Positions 1 to 8,516 of a DNA stretch of 64,000 nucleotides are shown here, one piece after another; position 1 is the stretch's first letter; each line of letters opens with the position of its first letter. The notes below the pieces were generated by a model that searched no databases, had not been told where the DNA came from, and worked only from the letters and a program-made list of their open reading frames with translations. The stretch is from positions 1,426,001-1,490,000 of the forward strand of contig OZ244968.1 of assembly GCA_965222645.1 (NCBI GenBank). Direction: 5' to 3'. The DNA comes from JABDMH01 sp965222645. GTDB taxonomy: Bacteria > Bacteroidota > Bacteroidia > Chitinophagales > Saprospiraceae. Made by a program: the position numbers and the translations under genes.

Positions 1-799
1 TCATTATACTGGCTTTGCGATCTACCATTTCGTTTAGGGTATAGTGATTCTTGATTGTCGTACGGAATAAGGTCTGGATTCCCCGCTCATCTCTGTTTTT
101 AGCCTTGTCAATGTCTTTTTTGAGCTTCTTCAGCTCAGACTCCGAAATATTTAATTCTTTTTTGAGTAGTAATGTCCTCCTATTTTCAAGATCCTTTCTT
201 TCCTTTTTTAATTTCTTACCCAGTTTTGCAAGCTGGGGATCGATGTGCTCCTTTCCATAGCTTGTGTAGGTCACCATATCAGAAATGAAGCTAATCAGGT
301 TGTCATACCAGTTGCTTTGCGGCATATCAAAGTCCCGGAGCATCATTTCTTCGTACAGCATTTTTAGATAGTCCCTACCCTTTGGTGATGCAAATTCCAT
401 CGCGATAGCATCTCGACTTACCTTAGATTCGATCCGCGTGACCTGATTGGTGATGATTGTCTCCCTGCAAACCTCCCTGACAGCATTTTTAATATCGACG
501 GAAAGATCATACTGATCAGATATTTTATCGGACAGGGAAAGAATCTTGGACTCAATCTTATCAAAATCCAATCCTTTGATTTTATTTGTTGCCTGGTGTA
601 CGGCATATATGTAAAATGCGAGATCAACGAGATGACCCTCCTCCTCAGCAAGGCCTTCAGCTTTAGAAATAGTATGTAAGTATTTCTCAACCCTGTGAAA
701 CCAGCCAATAGTGTGATAAACGCATCGTTCCTCATTATCATGAAGTGACTCAATGGCTTGAGCTCTCACCTGCAAAAGTTTTTCAGAAATATCCGCCAT
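1..799 (-). CDS. Pycsar-effector-like protein (degenerate HD domain + start of DUF5706), partial
   Basis: Reads without a stop from an ATG at 799 to the window edge, so only about 266 N-terminal residues are visible. Residues ~20-180 have the helical layout of HD-superfamily phosphohydrolases: YHTIGWFHRVEKYL fits the family's YHN..H..V helix. LAFYIYAVHQ sits where AAWFHD is expected, so the metal-binding His-Asp pair is replaced by Ala-Val. A charged coiled coil (KKLKKERKDLENRR) follows. The last visible residues, RGIQTLFRTTIKNHYTL, closely match the opening of the DUF5706/Pycsar-effector membrane domain; the membrane helices would lie outside the window. In studied Pycsar systems such proteins bind cCMP or cUMP and damage the membrane. 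No cyclase gene is visible here, and similar HD-DUF5706 proteins are widespread in Bacteroidota, so a defence role is uncertain. Same strand as, and 57 bp behind, the ion-channel gene. Confidence 0.65.
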   Translation of the reverse strand, partial: MADISEKLLQVRAQAIESLHDNEERCVYHTIGWFHRVEKYLHTISKAEGLAEEEGHLVDLAFYIYAVHQATNKIKGLDFDKIESKILSLSDKISDQYDLSVDIKNAVREVCRETIITNQVTRIESKVSRDAIAMEFASPKGRDYLKMLYEEMMLRDFDMPQSNWYDNLISFISDMVTYTSYGKEHIDPQLAKLGKKLKKERKDLENRRTLLLKKELNISESELKKLKKDIDKAKNRDERGIQTLFRTTIKNHYTLNEMVDRKASIM

Positions 800-856
800 C
801 TCCCTCTTTTTTCATTGTTAGACTTTAAAAATTGCAATGGACTAATATCCAGATAA

Positions 857-1558
857 TCAACTTAATCTCTGCGAGTGCAAAATATACTTCTCCACAACCA
901 CAGCCGTGATCACGACAATATAGAATTGACCTACCAAACCAGTGAGGATAGCAGCTTTCTGAGCTATAGGAGTAGCAGGAATTATCTCTCCATATCCGAT
1001 TGTGAGTAAGGTAATAAAACTATAATATAACAGCGAATCCATTTTCCCGCTTAACCCCTCACCTGTCAACAAAAGACCCTTAAAAGAACCGGGATTCACC
1101 ATCTCGATGGTCATGAAAGTAAAAAAGGACATCAAACCAAGGCAAATGTAGCCACACATTAAACCGATAATGACATTTCTACTCACGAATGTGGCATTCC
1201 ATACCTGCCTAATAATATTAACTGTCACAAATAGATAGAAAACAAAGTAAATCATCATCCTCGTCAGCTCATTTGAAATAGAATCATGACGAAGAAAAAA
1301 TGAAAAACCAAAGCAAACGGAAGCTGCCGCAAAGAGCATTATAAAAAACCAAAACAATTTTTCATTTTTAGAAATTAGCAATATGCCGGCGAGTATATTC
1401 AGCAGAAGTAAGAGTGGATGAATTACCGTACTCATCAGTTGCTCCGGAATAACCAAGGAACCAAAAAGCAACAACAATAAGGTGGTGATGAAAATTTCAA
1501 ATCGATATCTAAAAAGTCCCCATTGTTCACTTTGTCGACCGAAATATTTATTCCACAT
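857..1558 (-). CDS. Small two-TM-pore K+ channel (Ion_trans_2 family)
   Basis: A 233-residue integral membrane protein with about six hydrophobic segments. The C-terminal pair brackets a pore loop with the selectivity filter TIGYGE (residues ~186-191), the signature of K+-selective channels. There is no voltage-sensor arginine ladder and no cytoplasmic RCK or cyclic-nucleotide-binding domain; the protein ends shortly after the last helix (VVVEKYILHSQRLS). Expected role: passive K+ flux across the inner membrane. It lies 27 bp after the upstream phosphoesterase fusion and 57 bp before the Pycsar-like gene on the same strand, so the three may be co-transcribed. The family call is safe; regulation and ion selectivity in vivo are inferred. 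Confidence 0.85.
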   Translation of the reverse strand: MWNKYFGRQSEQWGLFRYRFEIFITTLLLLLFGSLVIPEQLMSTVIHPLLLLLNILAGILLISKNEKLFWFFIMLFAAASVCFGFSFFLRHDSISNELTRMMIYFVFYLFVTVNIIRQVWNATFVSRNVIIGLMCGYICLGLMSFFTFMTIEMVNPGSFKGLLLTGEGLSGKMDSLLYYSFITLLTIGYGEIIPATPIAQKAAILTGLVGQFYIVVITAVVVEKYILHSQRLS

Positions 1559-1585
1559 TTATGGATTTACCGAATAAATTGTTTA

Positions 1586-4500
1586 CTAAAAATTATAACC
1601 AAACCTGAGACTAAACAGATCCTCTTCCTTTGTCCAGCTGAAATACGGCTGCAGGACACTGACACCTAAGATGTCAAACCAAAGGCCTACGCTAAAGCTC
1701 TGGTGCCACTGATCGGAATCTTCGTTGTTGAGCCATACCCTTCCTATATCATATCCCGCCAAAACACCGACATCAAATGGTAAAATATCATTATTAGAAC
1801 TGGTCAACTTTATCCTGAGATCGACATTCTCGAAAAACGCGGACTGGCCCCTAAATCGATTGTGCCGATATCCTCGCAAGTTTTGAAAATTTCCCAAACT
1901 GGGCATTTGATAAAACTGGGTCACACCATCCACCCTCTCAAAGCCAATGCTGTTTGCCAGCACCAGCTCAGGTCTGTTTGCGATCCGTAAATAAGACTGA
2001 GAATTTGCCTTGAAACTCCAAAAGGATTTATCATCATCTGATGTCTGCGAAAAGTAGCCGGCACCTAAATGCAACTTAAATCCATAAGTAGGTTTGGTGA
2101 CGCGATCCAAAACCTCTATGACATTACTAATTTTACCCCCGATAAATGTCATGGCCTCAAAATCTTCCGCACCAAACCCGAGGGTTGGGTCATCGGCTAC
2201 ACGGCCCTCCTGATTTATAATTTTATTCCTCTCATAAAAGGGCCCAAAATCAATTCTAAATTGTTTGTTTTTACTCGTGAGGCTAACCATTGGTGCAATG
2301 TGAATCGACCTGCGCCTTACCCAATTAAATTCCCTTTCTCTAAGTGGGTTCACCGACTCATTGCCAAAGCCGAAGAAATTATCATAAACCGGATAGTAAA
2401 ATTTGGCGACTGGTCTAAAATCAAGGGTGCCGAAAAGATCTGTAAATACCGCATCATAGTCTACTCTAAAGGCTTCATTGCTCCACGGACCGACCAGCAA
2501 TCGAATATTTCGCAATGATTTATACGGATTTTTCCGCCAACCGTGTTTGGTAATCGAGGAAGATAAACCCAACCAGAAACCATCATCCTTGGTGTAACCA
2601 AATGTGGGAAGAGTAAGTGAAGTATTATACCTAAAAGAATTCCTGACATACTCGTTATTTTCGATTTCATCAGAAAGGATCGTACGGATGTTAGATCCAC
2701 TCACCTCCACTCCCGTAGGATCATCATAAACTATGATTCGATGTCCTGTTTCATTGGTTACCCGGTCTTTATCTTCGCCTCCAATAATCCGGATCTGTAT
2801 CGAAGACTTACCAGCACCTTTTACTAAAAACTCGTCTTTACCTCTCAATCCGTATAATCGAATCTCCCTGGTTTCATCCGGGTAGAAATTTCTCGAATAT
2901 TTTAACAAATCCCCTCGTTCATCTCGTTCCACAAAATACTCGACATTCACATGATCATCTCCGAAAGTAATTACAAATCTATTCTTGTCATCAGTAGCTG
3001 AAACTTCTACTTCCTTCGAGATATACTCGTACAGTTTTCTTCCTGTCTCAAGCAGCGATTTATTGCGTGAAGAAAGCATGGAGGCAATTTCCCTACTATC
3101 CTGATCAGGTATCTCATCAGGCATCTGCTCGAAAGCAGACTCAAAAATATCCCTGTCAAACGACGACTGCAGTTCTTCAATTACTTCTTGCCAATCACTC
3201 CACTCCAATTCATTCATAAAATAACGGTCAAAATACCTGGCGTTAAATGCCAGATGCCGGACATCCTTAATTCGATGCTTCATCCCTTTAAACTTCTTCA
3301 TTACCGATGCTGCCACCAGGGAGGGAATGACTCCGCGGAATTTATAAAACACCTGATCCCGGTCTCTCGGAATAGGGCGATAAACAATACTATCCTTATT
3401 AATTTTGAAAGATGCCCACCTCCATTGATCATCGTGTCGATCCCAATCATGAATCAACATGTCAAACATCCTCGATTTACATACCCATCTCTGATCGACA
3501 TAATGTCTCTTTTTTGTCCTCAAGATCTCAAGCAGATCAGTATAGCCTATAATATCCTCAGAATTCCCAAACTGTGATGCATCACGCCAGTCACCACTGG
3601 GTCTTTGCTCCAACAAATAGAATTCCTCCGGAAACAAGGTATTGTAGTTTTGCAGTGCATCCTGGTGCTTGAGATAAACCAAACGAGGTGAAGTGTAGTA
3701 AATACCGGCGGCTTGCGACAATGTAGGAACAGCCAGTGCACCATAAGGATGGCTTGCACTGTTTTGATCCTTCATCACATTCAAAATCTTGAGATTGGAA
3801 AATTGCGGTGGCACCAATTTCGTATAGTCTTTGTTTACCGATCTGAGTATATATTGCTTTTCATCTTTGGCTTCGAGCCGCAAAGAGTTAGAAGCCATAC
3901 CTCCACCCTTTTTGATCGGTGTCAGCCCACCCATTGTTTTTCGCAAATCAATGATGGGTAATTTCACTTTCGCCGCCCAGATCTGGCGGTACTGGTCCCC
4001 CAGTAACAATGTCTTCAATTTTCCGGCTTGGAAGTTACCATTAGCGGATGCAATCGTGTCCTTTTCCTCCACGACGGGATACTTTATTTTGTCATCTATC
4101 GTCCCCTCCCGTGCCGCTCTGAGCATCGTTCTGAACTCCAATCTCGCCTTTTCTCCAAATCCATCCACCGTGTAAAATTCCAACCATGTCTCTCGATCTT
4201 CGTAAAACAGAATTCTTCCGAACCCTCTGGCTTCTCTGGCAAAAGCAAGTGCCCCGCCTCCCATCGTATAGCCTGTTCTGGAGCCAGAACCACTGACAAT
4301 ATATTTGATGTCATTATCATCGTAGTATTGGAGCGAATGCTCATGTCCCGATGCAAAGATCACATTGACCCCCAGCCTGCGAGCGATTCGATCAAGACCT
4401 TGCATGAGCTCCTTGTTGCGGGCATGGGGGATATCTTGTACAGATCCGGTTATCTGCCGGTGCATGGGATAGATTGATCCCAGGATCGGCAATGGAATCC

Positions 4501-5296
4501 ACAATTTACTGTTGAGGTCCGTCAGTGGAAAAAGGTGCTGCTTTAAGGAGAATTTTCCCCCATGTGATCCATTAGACAAAATGGGGTGATGCATGAGTAC
4601 GACGATTTCGTCATTTTTATACTCCGTAAAAATCTCTTCGATCGACTTTAACAAATCAACTTTGGATTTGATTTCGCAGCCGTGATTTATGTCGGTTTCG
4701 CGATCCCAATCCTGTAACCACCATTGCGTATCCAAAAAAACAAAAACAAGATCCTTCCCCATCTTGATGACTTTGGGATCGGCACATCCCTTACTGGGAT
4801 ACATACGTACCTTGGGATCTGAATCGCGGTCAAAATAATCCTCGATATATTGTTCTTGCCTCCTGATATATTTTAGGCCACCTTGCTTTCCCTTTTTCCA
4901 ATCGTGATTACCCGGGATGAATACCGTTTCACCCTGCACACTGCGGGCTAACTCAAGCTGACAATCCAAAATGCTTTCTCCAAAAGCTCTTGAATCATGA
5001 CTTCTCGGCACCAATCCATGGGGATACAGATTGTCACCCAGATAGACAAGCGTTTCATCAATATCCATTTCAATCAGCTGCTCCTTCACCGCCTCAAGAA
5101 CATAGTTTTTTTCGGCTACCTCATCGTCGAGATCCCCAGCATCACCTACCAAATAGAGACAGTGCTGTAATAATTTGTCGTCGGTCTTGATTGTATTCAT
5201 CCAATCGAGTGCGTCATCCCCGTAGTAAGGTTTGTGTAAGGTCCCACATGACGAAAGCAAAAGGATGGACAGAAGAATTGGTATCCGTGAAATCAT
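1586..5296 (-). CDS. Outer-membrane lipoprotein fusing metallophosphoesterase, kinase-like region and BamA/D15-type beta-barrel
   Basis: 1236 residues starting with a lipoprotein signal (LLSSCG, Cys17). Residues ~45-400 are a calcineurin-like metallophosphoesterase: GDAGD, GDNLYP, GNHDW (~130), MHHPIL and GHEH (~318) supply the usual metal ligands. Residues ~465-760 do not fit that fold. They open with GGGMASNSLRL then YILRSVNKD, and carry DWDRHDDQW (~615) and IPRDRDQVF (~645), a spacing that resembles the catalytic and metal loops of atypical kinases such as CotH or Fam20; this part is inference. Residues ~900-1236 have alternating aromatic/polar beta-strands, an LRGYRHNRFRGQ motif like the D15/BamA signature, and a terminal aromatic Phe, so an outer-membrane barrel is likely. 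Family members are usually annotated simply as metallophosphoesterase. Substrate unknown. It is the first gene of the possible three-gene minus-strand unit. Confidence 0.8.
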   Translation of the reverse strand: MISRIPILLSILLLSSCGTLHKPYYGDDALDWMNTIKTDDKLLQHCLYLVGDAGDLDDEVAEKNYVLEAVKEQLIEMDIDETLVYLGDNLYPHGLVPRSHDSRAFGESILDCQLELARSVQGETVFIPGNHDWKKGKQGGLKYIRRQEQYIEDYFDRDSDPKVRMYPSKGCADPKVIKMGKDLVFVFLDTQWWLQDWDRETDINHGCEIKSKVDLLKSIEEIFTEYKNDEIVVLMHHPILSNGSHGGKFSLKQHLFPLTDLNSKLWIPLPILGSIYPMHRQITGSVQDIPHARNKELMQGLDRIARRLGVNVIFASGHEHSLQYYDDNDIKYIVSGSGSRTGYTMGGGALAFAREARGFGRILFYEDRETWLEFYTVDGFGEKARLEFRTMLRAAREGTIDDKIKYPVVEEKDTIASANGNFQAGKLKTLLLGDQYRQIWAAKVKLPIIDLRKTMGGLTPIKKGGGMASNSLRLEAKDEKQYILRSVNKDYTKLVPPQFSNLKILNVMKDQNSASHPYGALAVPTLSQAAGIYYTSPRLVYLKHQDALQNYNTLFPEEFYLLEQRPSGDWRDASQFGNSEDIIGYTDLLEILRTKKRHYVDQRWVCKSRMFDMLIHDWDRHDDQWRWASFKINKDSIVYRPIPRDRDQVFYKFRGVIPSLVAASVMKKFKGMKHRIKDVRHLAFNARYFDRYFMNELEWSDWQEVIEELQSSFDRDIFESAFEQMPDEIPDQDSREIASMLSSRNKSLLETGRKLYEYISKEVEVSATDDKNRFVITFGDDHVNVEYFVERDERGDLLKYSRNFYPDETREIRLYGLRGKDEFLVKGAGKSSIQIRIIGGEDKDRVTNETGHRIIVYDDPTGVEVSGSNIRTILSDEIENNEYVRNSFRYNTSLTLPTFGYTKDDGFWLGLSSSITKHGWRKNPYKSLRNIRLLVGPWSNEAFRVDYDAVFTDLFGTLDFRPVAKFYYPVYDNFFGFGNESVNPLREREFNWVRRRSIHIAPMVSLTSKNKQFRIDFGPFYERNKIINQEGRVADDPTLGFGAEDFEAMTFIGGKISNVIEVLDRVTKPTYGFKLHLGAGYFSQTSDDDKSFWSFKANSQSYLRIANRPELVLANSIGFERVDGVTQFYQMPSLGNFQNLRGYRHNRFRGQSAFFENVDLRIKLTSSNNDILPFDVGVLAGYDIGRVWLNNEDSDQWHQSFSVGLWFDILGVSVLQPYFSWTKEEDLFSLRFGYNF

Positions 5297-5516
5297 AGGC
5301 GAAAGGTACAGTAGAATTTATATCATGCAATTGTATTCAGACCAGAGTTAAGGTATAAATCATTTATCGCAATGGCAATCAATCGGTTAATAATCTCCCT
5401 CCGATCTGGATTAAAACCAGAATATCTGGACAAAGTTCAATTGTAACGTCCAGGGTCCGGGAATGCCGACCTGATCATGAATGCTGCGGTGATTAACTTG
5501 CTATTTGGATAAAAAG
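5297..5516. other. Intergenic stretch without a recognised gene
   Basis: Lies between the start of the phosphoesterase fusion and the distal end of the tRNA-Ser tail repeats. AT-rich, no convincing open reading frame or RNA gene. It must hold the promoter of the minus-strand phosphoesterase gene, but no clear Bacteroidota -7/-33 pair was picked out by eye. Confidence 0.5.
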
Positions 5517-6193
5517 CGGGCGGGATTACCTCCGGTGATCCCAAGTGGGGGGGAGGTCAACATATTCAGAAATCCATCCTACGGATGGAGGATATTTTTG
5601 TCCGCCAGACTCCTCAAAGTAAACTTCAGTCGCCTGTCGTACAAAAAAAAAGTCCACAATAGTGGACTCTCTGAATATGTTGCGGTGAGGGCGGGATTAC
5701 CTCTGGTGATCCCAAGTAGGGGGTAGTCAACATATTCAGAAATCCATCCTACGGATGGAGGATATTTTTGTCCGCCAGACTCCTCAAAGTAAACTTCAGT
5801 CGCCTGTCGTACAAAAAAAAAGTCCACAATAGTGGACTCTCTGAATATGTTGCGGTGAGGGCGGGATTACCTCCGGTGATCCCAAGTAGGGGGTAGTCAA
5901 CGCAGTCAAAATGTCCATCCTCCGGATGGAGGCTTTTTTTTTCAAACTCAGGCTACTCGATGTTAGCATCGGTAGCCCGATTTCTCAAAAAAAAAGTCCA
6001 CTTCGTGGACTCTTTTGAATGCGTTGCGGTGAGGGCGGGATTACCTCCGGTGATCCCAAGTGGGGGATAGTCAACATATTCAGAAATCCATCCTACGGAT
6101 GGAGGATATTTTTGTCCGCCAGACTCCTCAAAGTAAACTTCAGTCGCCTGTCGTACAAAAAAAAGTCCACAATAGTGGACTCTCTGAATATGT
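5517..6193 (-). repeat. Four tandem ~170-bp tRNA-Ser tail repeats with hairpins
   Basis: Four consecutive units (about 5517-5680, 5681-5850, 5851-6024, 6025-6193) lie directly downstream of tRNA-Ser on the minus strand. Each begins, on the plus strand, with the 18 bp TGCGGTGAGGGCGGGATT that form the 3' end of the tRNA gene; the distal copy is incomplete. Each unit has a small GTCCAC/GTGGAC hairpin followed on the minus strand by a T-run (terminator-like), a TCCATCC/GGATGGA hairpin, and an outer stem CAACATATTCAGA/TCTGAATATGTTG that closes the unit. Unit 3 (5851-6024) has different internal sequence and a changed outer stem (5898-5911 with 6013-6026) that still pairs at 13 of 14 positions. The arrangement recalls the 178-bp repeats behind E. 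coli tyrT. Reading frames inside the array are probably not genes. Confidence 0.9.
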
Positions 6194-6195
6194 TG

Positions 6196-6284
6196 CGGTG
6201 AGGGCGGGATTCGAACCCGCGGTACCCCGTTAAGAGTACGCCGGTTTAGCAAACCGGTGGTTTCAGCCACTCACCCACCTCACC
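6196..6284 (-). tRNA. tRNA-Ser (anticodon GCU)
   Basis: An 89-nt cloverleaf on the minus strand. The acceptor stem pairs GGTGAGG with CCTCACC, the discriminator base is G as expected for serine tRNAs, and the T-arm is GCGGG-TTCGAAT-CCCGC. The anticodon loop is TTTGCTAA, giving GCT in DNA (GCU), which reads AGC and AGU codons. The long variable arm typical of type II serine tRNAs is present (GTACTC..GGGTAC). CCA is not encoded: the sequence after the discriminator is CAA. Its 3' end is repeated in the downstream tandem array. Confidence 0.96.
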
Positions 6285-6469
6285 TCATATCAAGTGGAAT
6301 ATTGACTGAAGCACAAAGATACCAATGTAGGATCACAATCAAAATCGAACCAAAATAAATTGTTGTCAATAAACGATTCTTATCACAATTTGAAATATTA
6401 TCGGTCGTTGAAATTTGAGGTGAGATCATTATCGAAAAATGAACTAACTTGCTTATAGAACAACCCGAT

Positions 6470-6871
6470 ATGAGATATTCGATTATTTACATGATTGCAT
6501 GTGTCTTTGCCCTGGCTGCCATTTCCTGTGGAACAACTTCGCAGCAAAAGATTTCTGACAATGGGGGCCTGGAGGAGCCCGCTTTTAGAGAATTAATTGA
6601 CCTGATATCCAAACAACCCGGAGTTCAGGTAAAGAAAGTTGGCTCTACATATGATATCACGATCAGAAGCAGGGGTACCTTTCTGACGAGTCATCAACCC
6701 CTGTTTGTGCTTGACGGCATTGCCGTTGGAACCAGCTATCAAGATATTGCTGAGGCTATTCAGGTCACTGATGTAGACCGTATTAAGGTGCTTAAGGGCT
6801 CTGAGGCGACTTCTTACGGATCGAGGGGTGGTAACGGTGTCATCGAAATATGGAGGAAGAAAGGCATCTAA
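6470..6871 (+). CDS. Small lipoprotein consisting of a TonB-receptor plug-like domain
   Basis: The start at 6470 is preferred over the TTG at 6449 because it opens a clean lipoprotein signal (MRYSIIYMIACVFALAAISC). After a short linker, residues ~35-133 resemble the plug domain of TonB-dependent receptors: PLFVLDGIAVG is the usual strand-DG turn, and IKVLKGSEATSYGSRGGNGV is the canonical end of a plug, where receptors continue into the barrel. Here the protein stops (IWRKKGI), so it is plug only. Similar short proteins occur in Bacteroidota; their role is unproven, perhaps interaction with TonB or with a receptor barrel. It ends 7 bp from the convergent symporter gene. Confidence 0.75.
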   Translation: MRYSIIYMIACVFALAAISCGTTSQQKISDNGGLEEPAFRELIDLISKQPGVQVKKVGSTYDITIRSRGTFLTSHQPLFVLDGIAVGTSYQDIAEAIQVTDVDRIKVLKGSEATSYGSRGGNGVIEIWRKKGI

Positions 6872-6878
6872 AGTTTCA

Positions 6879-8471
6879 CTATCGGGATTGCGATCTGGTG
6901 CTTGCTAACGGGAAGACACGTGATACCACAATTATGGTAAGCAGCCCTGCAACCATCGATAATGATTTAAATGGAATCGTGATGACTCCTTCCTCCAGAG
7001 GATAAGGTAAAATGGGTGGTATGCCCAGCAGAGATTCTCCTCCCCCCACTCTTAGTACCAGCGCAACTATAAATCCAGCAACAGCTCCATACTGGTTGGC
7101 TTTTGGATCAAATAATGCAGTAACTAGGGCGGGAAACAAAAGGCAGTAGACTAAATCGCTGCACAGAAACCACAACTCATAAATACTTCCCACCTGCAAC
7201 GCTAAGATAATCGTAAGAACACCTACGACAGAAATCACCGTTCTCAGGAGTCTCTGCCTTGATGCCGATTCCATGTTTTGACTCTTCGGATACAGGTTCC
7301 ATACCAAAAGGGAAGATGAGGCTAGAATCGACGAATCCGCTGAAGACATCACTGCTGCTGCGATAGCTCCAAGACCGATTGTAGCGACAATTGGATCTGC
7401 GAGGTATTTAATCACGTGTGGTAAAACGAGTGCCGGATCAGTGGGCGGCTCAAATCCCAGGGAGACCCAATCAGTGATACTCGCTTTCATTCCTATAAGA
7501 ACGGGGGGAACTGCTGCCAGTAAACAAACCACACCAGCAATAATAGAAAGTCTCACCGCCACCTTGCTATTTTCAGATGACAAAACCCTCTGAAAATATA
7601 CCTGCCATGGTATGCCACCCAACATCAGAAGGAAAGCGCTATCCCACCAGAGGGCCCGGCTTACTCCCAATTGTCCTTTCCCCGGAATGAAAGCAGCTCG
7701 ATCTCCCATCTTTGATCGATAACGGAAAATTAAATCTGATAAATCAGACCAGCTATTTGAAAAAGACCATTCTACCAAAACAAGACCAATGACCAAAATT
7801 AAAAGTTGCACGACGTCAGTAATGGCCACAGACCAAAGTCCGCCTGCAGAGGTGTAAAAAATAACGACGATTCCGGAAAGAATAATTGAGGTGGAAAGCT
7901 CCATCCCCAGAATAATACCAAATGTAGATCCCAGGGCAACCATGATTGCAGAGGTCCAGAATAAATCGCCTAAAAATGCTGGAATAAAAAAAAGAATATT
8001 GGTCTCCTTCCCAAATTTATTCTCCAATGGATCTAACATGGTAGTATATTTTTTCTTACGCATGGGACCGGCAAAAAAAATACCTCCAATAATGAGACTC
8101 ATGGCATATCCCCATGGTGCCTGCACCCAAATCAAACCTTCACTAAAAGTGTATTCAGCAGTCCCATTAATAAATCCACCTCCTACCCAGGTCGCACTCA
8201 TGGTAAATACTCCGAGCCAAAGTGGAAGTGATCTATTGGCCAGAATATGGCCCTGCACTTTTTTACCGGAATACCACAATGCAATGAAAAAAAAGAGTGC
8301 ATAAAAGAAGATCATCGCCAAATATCCTGACCAAAATACACGATCACTTGGTGCGCTATGATCGACAATTATCCCCACTAATATGAGGACTCCTATCAGG
8401 GCAACTGTCGAGATGACGGGATTACGTCGCAGGAACATTGTCATTGCAGCAATGATACTAATAATCCTCAA
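6879..8471 (-). CDS. SSS-family Na+/choline symporter (CHT1/SLC5A7-like)
   Basis: 530 residues with about 13 membrane helices. It belongs to the sodium:solute symporter family, and by eye resembles animal high-affinity choline transporters unusually well: SATWVGGGFINGTAE, QAPWGY, FFAGPMRKKKYTTMLDP, LMLGGIPWQVYFQRVLSS and AAVMSSADSSILASSS all have close CHT1 counterparts. Expected reaction: Na+-driven import of choline or a similar quaternary amine. The gene is divergent from phosphatidylcholine synthase with only 45 bp between start codons, so the two likely share a regulatory region and a pathway. The substrate is inferred from similarity and context. Confidence 0.82.
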   Translation of the reverse strand: MRIISIIAAMTMFLRRNPVISTVALIGVLILVGIIVDHSAPSDRVFWSGYLAMIFFYALFFFIALWYSGKKVQGHILANRSLPLWLGVFTMSATWVGGGFINGTAEYTFSEGLIWVQAPWGYAMSLIIGGIFFAGPMRKKKYTTMLDPLENKFGKETNILFFIPAFLGDLFWTSAIMVALGSTFGIILGMELSTSIILSGIVVIFYTSAGGLWSVAITDVVQLLILVIGLVLVEWSFSNSWSDLSDLIFRYRSKMGDRAAFIPGKGQLGVSRALWWDSAFLLMLGGIPWQVYFQRVLSSENSKVAVRLSIIAGVVCLLAAVPPVLIGMKASITDWVSLGFEPPTDPALVLPHVIKYLADPIVATIGLGAIAAAVMSSADSSILASSSLLVWNLYPKSQNMESASRQRLLRTVISVVGVLTIILALQVGSIYELWFLCSDLVYCLLFPALVTALFDPKANQYGAVAGFIVALVLRVGGGESLLGIPPILPYPLEEGVITIPFKSLSMVAGLLTIIVVSRVFPLASTRSQSR

Positions 8472-8516
8472 TAACTCTTATTTTGCAGCCATTAGACAAA
8501 GAGGATTCAATCTCAC

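Noticed and set aside
418..753. 111-residue minus-strand frame
   Set aside because: A shadow of the Pycsar-like gene that covers 1-799 on the same strand in another frame; the gene's own frame has clear family motifs.
5505..6270. Open frames inside the tRNA-tail repeats (for example 5579-5827 minus and 5953-6270 minus)
   Set aside because: They translate the repeat itself, run through terminator hairpins and part of the tRNA, and have no signal peptide or domain.
5517..6284. tRNA 3'-end copies as attachment sites of an integrated element
   Set aside because: The copies lie only ~170 bp apart in tandem with no integrase or cargo between them, so they do not bound an island.
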